From Halobacillus litoralis (GTDB lineage Bacteria > Bacillota > Bacilli > Bacillales > Halobacillaceae): a stretch of DNA of 64,000 nucleotides. Positions 44,618 to 53,990 of the stretch are shown piece after piece. The notes under the pieces are model-generated. The model did not search any database. It had not been told where the DNA came from and saw nothing but the letters and a program-made list of their open reading frames with translations. Each line of letters begins with the position of its first letter. The first letter of the stretch is position 1. The DNA is taken from assembly GCF_020524085.2 (NCBI RefSeq), contig NZ_CP129016.1:2722001-2786000 (forward strand). Reading direction: 5' to 3'. The position numbers and the translations under genes are program-made.

Positions 44618-45129
44618 TCAGCATATGGCTTATCCCATCCATCATCCTGCTTGTGCTGGTCACAGCCACCATCAAGAAGGTGCCGTCTTACGAGGTATTC
44701 GTGGAAGGAAGTAAAGAGGGGATTCAAATTGCCATCAGTTTACTTCCTTTTTTATTGGGGATGATGGTGTCGATTGCTGTGTTCCAAGCCTCAGGTGCCA
44801 TGGGTGCCATCGTGAAACTGTTCGAACCTCTCATGTCTTTGTTTGGAGCCCCGGCTGAAATCCTCCCTTTGGCCTTCATACGACCTATTTCAGGCACGGC
44901 CGCCCTCAGTATGACGACGGAGCTGATCCGTACGTTCGGTCCTGACTCATTCATAGGCCAGCTCGCCTCTGTAATGCAGGGAAGTACGGATACGACGCTG
45001 TATATTATCACTGTCTATTTTGGTGCGGTAGGTATCAAAAGAATGGGGGATGCTTTGAAAGTTGGACTCCTGGCCGATTTGGTTGGTATAATAGCATCAA
45101 TTATCATTGTCATCATCCTATTTAGTTAA
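44614..45129 (+). CDS. spmB: Spore maturation protein B
   Basis: A 171-residue paralogue of SpmA with about four spans and the Gate-family segments LLPFLLGMMVSIAVFQASGA and IRPISGTAALSMTTELIRT. It works with SpmA in dehydration of the spore core. Start ATG 44614 overlaps the spmA stop. A terminator hairpin is formed by the last codons and the bases after the stop. Confidence 0.95.
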   Translation: MISIWLIPSIILLVLVTATIKKVPSYEVFVEGSKEGIQIAISLLPFLLGMMVSIAVFQASGAMGAIVKLFEPLMSLFGAPAEILPLAFIRPISGTAALSMTTELIRTFGPDSFIGQLASVMQGSTDTTLYIITVYFGAVGIKRMGDALKVGLLADLVGIIASIIIVIILFS

Positions 45130-45143
45130 TAGGATGATTTTTT
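45112..45143 (+). terminator. Terminator overlapping the end of spmB
   Basis: ATCATCCTATT / AATAGGATGAT, loop TAGTT, then T5. The left arm is coding sequence of spmB and the stop codon is in the loop. Confidence 0.85.
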
Positions 45144-45256
45144 GTTCAAAACTTTATAGAATGTGTATAATGTAGATGAACGGAAGAGCTGCGCTTTGTG
45201 AGCGTGGCTCCGTTTCATGAAAAAAAGTGATTTCAAAGAAAGTTGGTGACGGTCGT

Positions 45257-45994
45257 ATGGCAGATATGGAACGACTACAAAAGGTGATCGCCCACGCAGG
45301 TGTCGCATCACGAAGAAAAGCAGAAAAGATGATTGTTGACGGCAAGGTTACGGTCAATGGAGAAGTAGTAACAGAATTAGGAACAAAGGTTGGTAAAAAC
45401 GATGATATAGAAGTAGAAGGAGTACCGATTGATAAAGAAGCGCCTGTCTACTATTTGCTATATAAACCACGCGGGGTCATCTCGAGCGTCAGTGATGATA
45501 AGGGACGTAAAGTAGTCACAGACTTTTTACCTGAAGTTCAAGAGCGGATTTTCCCAATCGGCAGACTGGACTATGATACATCTGGATTGATTTTGTTAAC
45601 GAACGACGGGGAGTTTGCGAATTTACTTATGCATCCGAGTCATGAAGTGGACAAAGTGTACATCGCAAAGACAAAAGGCATCCCTACCAAAGATCAGTTG
45701 AAGCAGTTGAAGAAAGGGATGACCGTAGACGGTGAATACTTGAAAGCCGTTCATGCGAAAGTCACTTCCACCGATTCGAAGAAGAATACGGCGATTGTGC
45801 AAATCGTTCTTCATGAAGGAAAGAACCGTCAAGTCCGCCGGATGTTTGAGGCCCTTGGATACCCTGTCGACAAATTGAAGCGTGAGCGTTACGGGACACT
45901 GGACTTACAAGGAATGAATGCCGGTGATTCTCGTCCTTTGAAACCGTTTGAAGTGAAACAGCTTCGTGCACTTGCCGAAAAAACTGTTGAATAA
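45257..45994 (+). CDS. rluB: 23S rRNA pseudouridine synthase RluB
   Basis: RsuA/RluB-family enzyme that makes pseudouridine in 23S rRNA. An S4 RNA-binding domain (ERLQKVIAHAGVASRRKAEK) is followed by the catalytic domain with the Asp in GRLDYDTSGLILLTNDG and the C-terminal EGKNRQVRRMFEALGYPV. About 245 residues. Two in-frame ATGs lie at 45257 and 45266; the first is preferred because of the GGTG spacing. It lies between spmB and resA, as in B. subtilis. Confidence 0.94.
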   Translation: MADMERLQKVIAHAGVASRRKAEKMIVDGKVTVNGEVVTELGTKVGKNDDIEVEGVPIDKEAPVYYLLYKPRGVISSVSDDKGRKVVTDFLPEVQERIFPIGRLDYDTSGLILLTNDGEFANLLMHPSHEVDKVYIAKTKGIPTKDQLKQLKKGMTVDGEYLKAVHAKVTSTDSKKNTAIVQIVLHEGKNRQVRRMFEALGYPVDKLKRERYGTLDLQGMNAGDSRPLKPFEVKQLRALAEKTVE

Positions 45995-46048
45995 CGTTCA
46001 AATTTACAGCCTTCAATCAATGTTATAATGGTTTGGGAGTGAGTCAAA

Positions 46049-46600
46049 ATGAAGGAATCAACCATTAGAAAAAAAAGAAAGCGCCTTATTTTCAGAACAG
46101 CCATGCTTGCCGTCATGGTCGGACTTGTCGTGTTCGCTCTCGTCGCTAACGGCAAGGATGAACAGGCGGTGATCGCCAAAGGGGAGAAAGCCCCCGATTT
46201 TCAATTGAAAAAGTTCGGTACAGATGAGACGGTTCAATTGAGTGATTTGCGAGGAAAAGGCGTCATGGTCAATTTTTGGGCGACGTATTGTAAGCCATGT
46301 AAAGATGAAATGCCTTATATGGAAGAGTTGTATCCCGAGTATAAAGAGAAAGGTGTCGAAATTCTGGCTGTCAATTTGGATTCAACCGAACTTGTGGTGA
46401 AGAATTTTGTGAACGAATACAATCTGACCTTTCCAATTCTCCAGGACAAAAATGGAGAAGTGATGGATCTTTATAACATCGGTCCGATTCCTTCTACGCT
46501 GTTCATCAATCCTGAAGGTGAAATTGAAGAGCAAGTCATCGGCCCGCTGACGTTGGACAAACTCGAAGGCCACTTGCAAAAGATTGCACCGGGGGAATAG
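46049..46600 (+). CDS. resA: Thiol-disulfide oxidoreductase ResA
   Basis: Membrane-anchored thioredoxin-like protein of 183 residues that reduces apocytochrome c cysteines outside the membrane for heme attachment. Residues 16-33 form the anchor; the active site is in FWATYCKPCKDEMP (CxxC with Pro-Cys). Start ATG 46049 follows GGGAGTG. It is first of the resABC genes for cytochrome c maturation; resB follows after 28 bp. Confidence 0.95.
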   Translation: MKESTIRKKRKRLIFRTAMLAVMVGLVVFALVANGKDEQAVIAKGEKAPDFQLKKFGTDETVQLSDLRGKGVMVNFWATYCKPCKDEMPYMEELYPEYKEKGVEILAVNLDSTELVVKNFVNEYNLTFPILQDKNGEVMDLYNIGPIPSTLFINPEGEIEEQVIGPLTLDKLEGHLQKIAPGE

Positions 46601-46628
46601 AGTCTACTTGACATTGTGAGGTTTTACT

Positions 46629-48260
46629 ATGAAAGAGATTACCTGTGAATGTGGTCATGTGAATCCTGAAGGCACGGTTCTTTGTGAAGCTTGCGGAAAA
46701 CCTGTCGAGCAGAACCAGCATATTGATGGGAATGAGGATAAAAAACTCCTCAACATGCGTTACGATGGAAGTGCCCGTCGCTCCCAAACGTATAATCGTA
46801 CGATCGTTGATAAAATATGGAACTTCTTTTCTTCCGTGAAGGTCGGGGTCACCCTGATCTTTATCACCGTCGTGGCATCTGCGATCGGAACGATCTTCCC
46901 TCAATCCGTGTTTATTGGCGGGGCAGATCCTGCCACCCACTACAAGGATCAATACGGGATAGCCGGACAGATTTATTATCAACTCGGATTTCATGACCTT
47001 TTCAGCTCGTGGTGGTATATGCTTTTAATCGCCATGATTGGCATATCCATCGTCATTGCATCCATCGATCGTTTCTTCCCGCTTTATAAAACGTTGAAAA
47101 GGCAGAAGCCGAAGCGTCATGAACTCTTCATGAAAAAACAGCGGGTGTTCGGGGAGACGACATCGGATTCTATCGATTATGAAACATTCAAGACCAATTT
47201 GAAAAAGAGACGCTTCAAGGTTTATGAACAAGATGGGCATATACTGGCAGAGAAGAACCGCTTTGCAAGGTGGGGGCCTTATGTCAATCATATCGGTCTT
47301 ATAATTTTCCTATTAGGCGCAATACTCCGGTTTATCCCTGCTTTTTATGTCGATGAACATGTATGGGTGAGAGAAGGGGAAACAACATTAATTCATGGTA
47401 CGGAAGGCGAGTACTATATAAAAAATGAGTCCTTTACTCTAGAAACCTATGATAAAGACAACCCGGAAGATGCAAAATTTAAAGAAGCCATCGAAAATCA
47501 GGATGGAGCGATCCCGAAAACATTCCGTACAGACGCGGTTATTTATGAGCGGACGAATCAAGGAGTCGCCGGAGCTGATCCGGAGCTTGATACGATCAAA
47601 GAAGGTTCGGCAACGTTAAATAATCCATTGAAGTTTGATGACTTTGCGCTCTACCAGGCGAGTTATCAACTGGACGAGTTCAGTGAAATGTCTTTCAAAA
47701 TCCATGATCAGGATGATGAAGATACCAACTATGGTGAGTTTACAGTCGATTTGACGGACCCCCAATCTACATATGAGCTGGACGGCGGGTTCCGAATAGA
47801 GGTCGTAAATTATTTTCCAGAGTATGAAATGCAGGATGGCCAGCCTGCCTCCGTATCCAAGTATCCGAAGAACCCAGCGTTCGTATTCAATTTGTACCCA
47901 CCAGGTGAAGAAACGCCTGAAACTAGTTTCCTAGGTATAGGAGCGAATATCGGTGCTGGTGAGGATAACCAATATAAACTTGGACTTACAGGTTTCGATA
48001 CGCGGGACGTCACAGGCTTGACCGTGAAAAAGGACCATACATTGGGGATTATTTCACTAGGAGGCGCGATCTTCATGATCGGCGTTATTCAGGGGATGTA
48101 TTGGAACCATCGACGGATCTGGCTGCAGCCAAGATCAGACGGAGCATGGATTGCAGGACATACCAATAAAAACTGGTACGCTTTGAGAATGGAAATTGAA
48201 AAATCAATTGAAGGCACTCACATCGAGGCCCCTCAGGATCAGTATGAAATGAAATCATAG
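46629..48260 (+). CDS. resB: Cytochrome c biogenesis protein ResB
   Basis: System II heme-handling protein of 543 residues. It begins with a small zinc-ribbon-like motif, CECGHVNPEGTVLCEACGKP, seen in Bacillaceae ResB. Spans lie near residues 70-92, 130-150 and 215-235, then comes a large extracytoplasmic domain, then a final span near 480. It acts with ResC to present heme to apocytochromes. Start ATG 46629 has GTGAGG upstream. resC follows after 18 bp. Confidence 0.95.
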   Translation: MKEITCECGHVNPEGTVLCEACGKPVEQNQHIDGNEDKKLLNMRYDGSARRSQTYNRTIVDKIWNFFSSVKVGVTLIFITVVASAIGTIFPQSVFIGGADPATHYKDQYGIAGQIYYQLGFHDLFSSWWYMLLIAMIGISIVIASIDRFFPLYKTLKRQKPKRHELFMKKQRVFGETTSDSIDYETFKTNLKKRRFKVYEQDGHILAEKNRFARWGPYVNHIGLIIFLLGAILRFIPAFYVDEHVWVREGETTLIHGTEGEYYIKNESFTLETYDKDNPEDAKFKEAIENQDGAIPKTFRTDAVIYERTNQGVAGADPELDTIKEGSATLNNPLKFDDFALYQASYQLDEFSEMSFKIHDQDDEDTNYGEFTVDLTDPQSTYELDGGFRIEVVNYFPEYEMQDGQPASVSKYPKNPAFVFNLYPPGEETPETSFLGIGANIGAGEDNQYKLGLTGFDTRDVTGLTVKKDHTLGIISLGGAIFMIGVIQGMYWNHRRIWLQPRSDGAWIAGHTNKNWYALRMEIEKSIEGTHIEAPQDQYEMKS

Positions 48261-48278
48261 AGTCAGGAGGATGAAATT

Positions 48279-49469
48279 ATGGGAGATTGGACAGCCATAA
48301 GCGGCAATCTGCTCTATGCTGCTTTTTTCATCTATTTAATAGCGACTTTCTTCTTTGCGGGCACGATCCGTGATAAAAAGAAAGGGAAGAGCCGCATAGC
48401 TGGAAACATTGGAATTACGCTTGCGATTATCGGTTTCCTCACTCAAGTCGGTTATTTTATTACAAGATGGATCGCAAGTGGTCACGCCCCCATCAGTAAC
48501 TTGTTTGAGTACACGACGTTTTTTGGAATGATGCTTGTATTCGCATTCATTGTTCTCTACTTTATTTACAGAGTAGACCTCTTAGGATTATTTGCACTGC
48601 CGATTGCCTTATTGTTGATCGCATTCGCAAGTATGTTCCCGACAGAGATCTCACCTCTGGTACCATCTTTACAATCGCACTGGTTATACATCCATGTAAC
48701 CACAGCTTCTCTGGGTCAAGGGATTTTATCCGTTAGTTTTGTGGCAGGTTTAATATTCCTGATCAGCCAGGTGGACCAGAGCAAACGTTCAAAACATACG
48801 GTATGGCTCGAGTTTGTCATCTATATTATTGCCGTAACTCTGGCTTTCATTATTGTTTCAACGTCGTTCAGTGCCATGAATTATGAAGCGACTTTTGATG
48901 CACCGATTGAAGGGCAGCAAGCAGAGATTACGTACAACATGCCAGCCATTACAGGACCTTATAATGGAGAATTGATAACTGAAGATGCTATGTCTCCATT
49001 GTTCCAGGCTCCAGAATGGATGCGCGGAGAAGATGCAGCTAAGAAATTCAACACCTTCCTGTGGTCCCTTCTTGGTGGAGTAGTCCTATACTGGGGAGCA
49101 AGACTGATTTTAAGAAAACGGATCGCTGCAGCTATCCAGCCACTCTTAAACAAGAAGGTAAATCCTGAACTGGTTGATGAAGTGAGCTACCGCGCCGTGG
49201 CTATCGGTTTCCCGGTCTTCACATTAGGAGCGCTTATCTTTGCCATGATATGGGCTCAACAAGCCTGGGATAGATTCTGGGGATGGGACCCGAAAGAAGT
49301 CTGGGCTCTGATTACTTTCTTCTTCTATGCGGCCTATCTTCATTTGCGCCTATCCAGAGGTTGGCAGGGAATGAAGTCCGCGTGGCTGGCAGTCGGTGGA
49401 TTTGGAATCATCATGTTCAATTTGATTGCGGTCAATTTAATTATTTCAGGCTTACATTCTTATGCATAA
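48279..49469 (+). CDS. resC: Cytochrome c biogenesis protein ResC (CcsA/CcsB family)
   Basis: A 396-residue membrane protein with about eight spans. The tryptophan-rich heme-binding WWD motif is [16 protein letters not shown] near residue 335, and conserved histidines occur before and after it ([14 protein letters not shown]). It forms the heme export and ligation unit with ResB. Start ATG 48279 follows AGGAGG. A weak hairpin separates it from resD. Confidence 0.95.
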   Translation: MGDWTAISGNLLYAAFFIYLIATFFFAGTIRDKKKGKSRIAGNIGITLAIIGFLTQVGYFITRWIASGHAPISNLFEYTTFFGMMLVFAFIVLYFIYRVDLLGLFALPIALLLIAFASMFPTEISPLVPSLQSHWLYIHVTTASLGQGILSVSFVAGLIFLISQVDQSKRSKHTVWLEFVIYIIAVTLAFIIVSTSFSAMNYEATFDAPIEGQQAEITYNMPAITGPYNGELITEDAMSPLFQAPEWMRGEDAAKKFNTFLWSLLGGVVLYWGARLILRKRIAAAIQPLLNKKVNPELVDEVSYRAVAIGFPVFTLGALIFAMIWAQQAWDRFWGWDPKEVWALITFFFYAAYLHLRLSRGWQGMKSAWLAVGGFGIIMFNLIAVNLIISGLHSYA

Positions 49470-49473
49470 AAAC

Positions 49474-49515
49474 AAAAGGCAGGCGAGAAGTCTTTATACT
49501 CCGCCTGCCCTTTGT
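49474..49515 (+). terminator. Hairpin between resC and resD
   Basis: CAAAAGGCAGGCG / CGCCTGCCCTTTG with a loop of about 13-15 bases and no strong T tract. It probably reduces rather than blocks read-through into resDE. Confidence 0.55.
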
Positions 49516-49576
49516 GTAAAGAATTAAATGTCATGTAACCATAGGAGCAATTATTCTATGATTTGGAGGTTTTTAT

Positions 49577-50293
49577 ATGGATCAAGAAGCCAAAGTGTTA
49601 GTAGTGGATGATGAAGAACGAATTCGACGTCTGATCCGCATGTACCTTGAAAGGGAAGCTTATATCATTGATGAAGCAGAAGACGGGGAAGAAGCGTTAC
49701 AAAAAGCGCTTCAAAATGAATACGATGTGATTTTGCTTGACTTGATGCTTCATGGAAAAGACGGAATCGAAGTGTGTAAAGAGCTGCGTGAAAAGAAAGC
49801 CACTCCTGTGATCATGCTTACGGCAAAAGGGGAAGAGGCTAATCGTGTGCAAGGTTTTGAAGTTGGGACGGACGACTATATTGTTAAACCATTCAGTCCA
49901 AGAGAAGTTGTATTACGAGTGAAGGCTCTTTTACGAAGGAGTTCCTCCACGAAGTTCTTAGAAACGGAAACATCAGCCCGCAATGTGCTTGTTTTTCCTC
50001 ATATGACGATTGATAATGACGCCCACCGTGTGACGGCTGATGGGAAGGAAGTGGCTCTGACTCCGAAAGAGTACGAACTTCTTCATTATATGGCGCAGTC
50101 TCCGGATAAAGTTTTTGACAGAGAACAATTGCTGAAAGAAGTCTGGCAGTATGAATTTTTTGGCGATCTTCGGACGGTGGATACGCATGTCAAACGTCTC
50201 CGCGAAAAATTAAGCAAAGTTTCTGCAGAAGCAGCAGGGATGATTGTTACCGTTTGGGGAATCGGCTATAAGTTTGAGGTATCTGGTGACTGA
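49577..50293 (+). CDS. resD: Response regulator ResD
   Basis: OmpR-family regulator of 238 residues that controls respiration, nitrate and anaerobic genes. The receiver domain has the phosphorylated Asp in YDVILLDLMLHGKDG (near residue 56) and Lys in YIVKPFSPREV; the C-terminal winged helix contains VALTPKEYELLHYMA and GDLRTVDTHVKRLREKL. Start ATG 49577 follows TTGGAGG. It overlaps resE by one base, so the pair is coupled. Confidence 0.96.
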   Translation: MDQEAKVLVVDDEERIRRLIRMYLEREAYIIDEAEDGEEALQKALQNEYDVILLDLMLHGKDGIEVCKELREKKATPVIMLTAKGEEANRVQGFEVGTDDYIVKPFSPREVVLRVKALLRRSSSTKFLETETSARNVLVFPHMTIDNDAHRVTADGKEVALTPKEYELLHYMAQSPDKVFDREQLLKEVWQYEFFGDLRTVDTHVKRLREKLSKVSAEAAGMIVTVWGIGYKFEVSGD

Positions 50294-52077
50294 TGTTCTG
50301 GCGTAGCGTAGTCGGGAAGTTATGGTTTACCATCTTACTATTGGTTTGCTTTGTCTTGTTTATTTTAACTGTTCTTCTCCTCGAGTTCTTTCAAAACTAT
50401 CATGTTGTCGAAGCGGAGAGGCATTTGCTGCAAACGGCTGACCGAATTACAGATGTCGTGGATCGTTATGAACAAGAGGAAGACCTCTTACTTTCAACGA
50501 CAGCCCTTGTCAAAGATCCGGCGAGTCGCGCGGTCATTGTCATGGAAAAGGATGAGCAGCTGGTCGCGGAAAGTGATTCCGATTCTCTTCCTGTGCTTGA
50601 TTATGCGTGGTTTGAAAATGACGAAGAAACAGCAACTGTTTTGAGTGAAGGCGCAGATGTCAAAAAAGTTGCTGATCTAGGAAATGGAGAGACTGGAGTC
50701 ATGGTTGTCGGCACCCCGCTTGATAACCGGGACGGGGCGGTCTTTGTCTACCAATCACTGGATACGATTGAAGAAACGTCGGAACAGACGACGAAAATCA
50801 TATTCATGGGTGCTGGAATTGCCATTGTATTAACGACCATTTTCGCCTTTTTCCTCTCCACTCGAATCACAGCTCCTTTAATTAAAATGAGAGAAGGAGC
50901 ACTCGAACTTGCTAAAGGCGAGTTTAACACGAAGATTCCTATCCGTACTCATGACGAAATCGGTGAATTGGCGATGGCCTTTAATCGGATGGGCCGGGAG
51001 TTGAAATTTCATATCAACGCTTTAAATCAGGAAAAAGAACAGCTCTCTGGGATTTTGAGGTCGATGGCAGATGGTGTCATTACGTTCAATCGGGAAGGGG
51101 ATGTGCTCATTTCCAATCCTCCTGCCCAACAATATCTAGAAGCCTATGAGTTTGAAAAGAACGCTGCGTCTACCTCTGCTGATCAAACGGTGCTCCCAGA
51201 ACCACTGAAGGAATTGTTTAACGATGTCATCACTGATGAGAATGAGTCCATGATCGAAATGACATTGCAGGGCAGGTCCTGGGTCATCATCATGACACCT
51301 TTGTATGACAAAGAAAAAGTACGTGGGGCTGTCGCAGTACTTCGGGATATGACAGAAGAAAGAAGGCTGAACAAGCTTCGTAAAGATTTCATCGCGAATG
51401 TATCCCATGAACTCCGAACTCCTATTTCCATGCTGCAGGGATATAGTGAAGCTATTGTAGATGACATTGCCGAGTCAAAAGAAGACAAAAATGAACTCGC
51501 GCAAATCATCCATGACGAATCATTGAGGATCGGCCGTCTTGTAAATGAGCTGTTGGATATCGCACGGATGGAAGCGGGACATATTCAGTTGAACGAAGAG
51601 TCGGTGGAAATGGAGCCTTTCTTGAACAAGATCATTCGTAAATTCAGTGGAATCGCCAAAGAAAAGGAAGTGGACCTTCACTTGAAGGTAGAAGGAAAGT
51701 TCGGGTTCCTCGACTTCGATCCTGACCGTATTGAGCAGGTGTTTACAAACTTGATTGATAATGCGATCCGACATTCCGATCCAGGTAGTGAAGTTCAGGT
51801 GATTCTTGAAAAAGAGGGGAATGAATGGATTGCAAGTGTCAAAGACTCCGGGTACGGGATTGCTGAGGAAGATCTTCCGTTTGTATTCGAGCGATTCTAT
51901 AAAGCAGATAAATCGAGAAAACGCGAAAATAAAAATTATAAAAAAGGAACAGGTCTTGGGCTTGCCATTGCGAAAAACATTGTAGAAGCTCATGAAGGTA
52001 CCATCAGTGTGCATAGCAAGTTGAAAGAAGGGACGACTTTCACTTTTAAGATCCCTTATTCAGATAAGGAAAAATAA
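50293..52077 (+). CDS. resE: Sensor histidine kinase ResE
   Basis: A membrane kinase of 594 residues. Span 1 is at 12-34, followed by an extracytoplasmic domain, span 2 near 170-192, a HAMP domain, a PAS domain (RSMADGVITFNREGDVLISN), and HisKA with the phosphoacceptor in FIANVSHELRTPISML. The ATPase has an N box (LIDNAIRHSD), G1 (DSGYGI) and G2 (GTGLGLAIAKN). It partners ResD in redox and nitric-oxide sensing. Start ATG 50293 overlaps the resD stop. Confidence 0.96.
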   Translation: MFWRSVVGKLWFTILLLVCFVLFILTVLLLEFFQNYHVVEAERHLLQTADRITDVVDRYEQEEDLLLSTTALVKDPASRAVIVMEKDEQLVAESDSDSLPVLDYAWFENDEETATVLSEGADVKKVADLGNGETGVMVVGTPLDNRDGAVFVYQSLDTIEETSEQTTKIIFMGAGIAIVLTTIFAFFLSTRITAPLIKMREGALELAKGEFNTKIPIRTHDEIGELAMAFNRMGRELKFHINALNQEKEQLSGILRSMADGVITFNREGDVLISNPPAQQYLEAYEFEKNAASTSADQTVLPEPLKELFNDVITDENESMIEMTLQGRSWVIIMTPLYDKEKVRGAVAVLRDMTEERRLNKLRKDFIANVSHELRTPISMLQGYSEAIVDDIAESKEDKNELAQIIHDESLRIGRLVNELLDIARMEAGHIQLNEESVEMEPFLNKIIRKFSGIAKEKEVDLHLKVEGKFGFLDFDPDRIEQVFTNLIDNAIRHSDPGSEVQVILEKEGNEWIASVKDSGYGIAEEDLPFVFERFYKADKSRKRENKNYKKGTGLGLAIAKNIVEAHEGTISVHSKLKEGTTFTFKIPYSDKEK

Positions 52078-52130
52078 TGTTGCTATATTCGGAAAATTGT
52101 TGTAATCTTGTTTATGGAAACTTCATATGA

Positions 52131-52291
52131 AGAGGATTCAGGTGTCTGTAAAGACTTAATAGGGAATCTGGTGCAAAACCAGAGCTGTCCTCGCAACTGT
52201 AAGTGTAGACGAAAAGGAAATTCCACTGTGCCATCGGCATGGGAAGGATCCTGATTAGGATGACGCACAAGTCAGTAGACCTGCCTAATCC
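52131..52291 (+). ncRNA. Cobalamin (AdoCbl/B12) riboswitch
   Basis: All conserved blocks of the cobalamin aptamer appear in order: CAGGTGTCTG, AATAGGGAATCTGGTG, the B12-box-like GCTGTCCTCGCAACTGTAA, CCACTG, CATGGGAAGG and AAGTCAGTAGACCTGCC. The closing helix pairs GGATTCAGG with CCTGCCTAATCC loosely. It lies between resE and a lipoprotein-ECF gene pair and should repress them at the terminator 85 bp downstream when B12 is abundant. Confidence 0.95.
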
Positions 52292-52376
52292 AATGTTTCA
52301 AAGCTTCGGGGATTGAGCATTTGAGACAACCGATCGGTATGACATGAAACGTAGATCTTATCCTTTCGTTTGTCTT

Positions 52377-52409
52377 AAGCTTACCCTTGTACAAGGGTAA
52401 GCTTTTTTT
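52377..52409 (+). terminator. Riboswitch expression platform terminator
   Basis: AAGCTTACCCTTG / CAAGGGTAAGCTT stem, a near-perfect palindrome, followed by T7. It sits between the aptamer and the lipoprotein gene. Confidence 0.9.
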
Positions 52410-52510
52410 GATAGAAAAGAATTTTACGATGTCTACCATACATGTTACGTGGTTGTCTCTGCTTTTCTCTCCTCCTGGCCGTGAAGTAAAAAGAAAAGGG
52501 AGAGATGGTT

Positions 52511-52912
52511 ATGAGAAAATGGAACACTGTTTTAACAGCCATGATTCTGGCTGTTGCTGTACTAGCAGGATGTGGTACACAAGAGGAAAAGGAAACATCG
52601 GCGACTCAAGAAGAACAGGTGCAGGAAGTTACGGTACAAGTACAGTTATCTAAAAACAATGGCGAAGAAATGATGGCTGAAGATGAAATTACGGTAGAAG
52701 AAGGAACCACCCTCATGGAAGTCATGGAAGATAACTATGAAGTAGAACAGTCTGAAGGGTTCATCAACAGCATTGAAGGGATTGCTGGGAATCAAGAAGA
52801 AAAAAAGGCTTGGATGTACACCATTAACGGTGATGAAGCCATGGTTGGAGCAAATGAATACGAAGTAGAGGATGGAGACGAAATCGTTTTTGATTATCAA
52901 TCTTGGGAATGA
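52511..52912 (+). CDS. DUF4430 (transcobalamin-like) lipoprotein
   Basis: A secreted lipoprotein of 133 residues. The lipobox is LAGC (residues 18-21), followed by an acidic linker and one DUF4430 domain (about 45-133), related to the C-terminal domain of eukaryotic transcobalamin and intrinsic factor; KAWMYTINGDEA and YEVEDGDEIVFDYQ are its marks. Start ATG 52511 follows GGGAGAG. It lies behind a B12 riboswitch and 3 bp before an ECF S component, so binding and delivery of cobalamin or a precursor at the cell surface is a good inference. Ligand binding itself is not shown. Confidence 0.85.
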   Translation: MRKWNTVLTAMILAVAVLAGCGTQEEKETSATQEEQVQEVTVQVQLSKNNGEEMMAEDEITVEEGTTLMEVMEDNYEVEQSEGFINSIEGIAGNQEEKKAWMYTINGDEAMVGANEYEVEDGDEIVFDYQSWE

Positions 52913-52915
52913 TGA

Positions 52916-53431
52916 ATGATGAATACCTATAAGCTTACATTGATAGCCATGCTCGCATCCTTAGCCATAGCAGGAAGGATGGCTTTAGCCCATTTTCCGA
53001 ACATCCAGCCGGTGACCGCCATTATCATTATTGCGGGCTTCTGGCTCGGGCCTAGTGCAGGAATTCTCATTGCTCTGCTCACTACTTTTGTATCCAATGT
53101 GTTGTTGGGGATGGGGATTTGGACGATCTGGCAGATTATCGCCTGGTCAATCATAGGAATTATTGCTGGACTGCTAGGGAAATATTGGTCTAAATTGCCG
53201 CATTGGGCGCTTTCCATCTATGGCTTTGTCAGTGGACTTTTCTTCGGCGTCATTCTTTCCTTGACCATGAGGGCAGCAGGGCAGCCATTTTGGGCGTATT
53301 ATTTAGCCGGCCTCCCGATGGATATCAATCATGCGGTTTCTAATACTGTGTTCATATTGGCGCTATCTCCAATACTCGGAACACTTTTCCAACGCTACGA
53401 AAAAAGAAACGCCATATCAAAAGTCACTTAG
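52916..53431 (+). CDS. ECF transporter substrate-binding (S) component, probably for cobalamin
   Basis: A 171-residue membrane protein with about six spans. It has the S-component pattern: a small-residue N-terminal helix (MLASLAIAGRMALA, the AxxxA-type contact with EcfT) and FPNIQPVTAIIIIAGFWLGP in span 2. No EcfA or EcfT gene is adjacent, so it should use the shared group II energising module. Placement behind the B12 riboswitch and a transcobalamin-like lipoprotein points to cobalamin or a corrinoid. Start ATG 52916 is 3 bp after the lipoprotein stop. Confidence 0.85.
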   Translation: MMNTYKLTLIAMLASLAIAGRMALAHFPNIQPVTAIIIIAGFWLGPSAGILIALLTTFVSNVLLGMGIWTIWQIIAWSIIGIIAGLLGKYWSKLPHWALSIYGFVSGLFFGVILSLTMRAAGQPFWAYYLAGLPMDINHAVSNTVFILALSPILGTLFQRYEKRNAISKVT

Positions 53432-53457
53432 CTACCCAAACCAAGGGTAGCTTTTTT
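53430..53457 (+). terminator. Terminator after the ECF gene
   Basis: AGCTACCC / GGGTAGCT, loop of 7 bases, then T5 G. It overlaps the stop codon by two bases. Confidence 0.85.
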
Positions 53458-53553
53458 GCTATCTTAATCCTCTCATTTATTAAAGTTAATGTTAGGATTG
53501 TAGAAGACTCGAATGTGAGATGTTTCGGGGTTCGTTTGCTGTATTGAGAGTCA

Positions 53554-53672
53554 GGGGTGATGGGAAGCAACTCGCTTTCCTGTGTGCGGGCTTCCGCGGG
53601 TGGGCTTCCGTACTTAGGGATCTCGCCTATCTCCTTTCTCCCACGGGAGTCTCACAGCTTCCCAACCACCCC
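53554..53672 (+). repeat. A element, locus 4, degraded
   Basis: The left arm GGGGTGATGGGAAGC differs from the standard arm by one loss and one change; the right arm GCTTCCCAACCACCCC is intact. The centre is scrambled (GGGCTTCC repeated twice), but ACTCGCTTTCCTG, GGGATCTCGCC and CCCACGGGAGTCTC remain. Confidence 0.75.
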
Positions 53673-53870
53673 TTTCAATGGAAGTGATGAACGAACCCCT
53701 TCTCTCAGATGGACTCTCTTTTCCACTCTCCCGCTTTAATAAGCATAAAGTGTTCTATATCAGGTTTTTAGAATTCAATTACACATAAGGTAGAAGCTTA
53801 ACGCTAACACTTCCATAAAGCCGGAAAGCTGCTTATTCTATAAGTGCTTCCGAGAGACATATAAGGTAAA

Positions 53871-53990
53871 GGGGCGGAGGGAAACGGTGAGACTCCTATG
53901 GGACGTGTGGGACAGGTGAGACCCCACAGGACGTAGTCCGAGGAGGCTCACCGCCCGCCCCATCGAAAGCGAACTGTTTCCCGGAGCCCC
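53871..53990 (-). repeat. B element, locus 4
   Basis: Arms GGGGCGGAGGGAAAC (53871-53885) and GTTTCCCGGAGCCCC (53976-53990) pair except for a 3-base patch. Core: GTGAGACTCCTATGGG, GGTGAGACCCCAC, hairpin GGAC-GTA-GTCC, GAGGAGGCTCACC and CGAAAGCGAAC. Confidence 0.85.
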
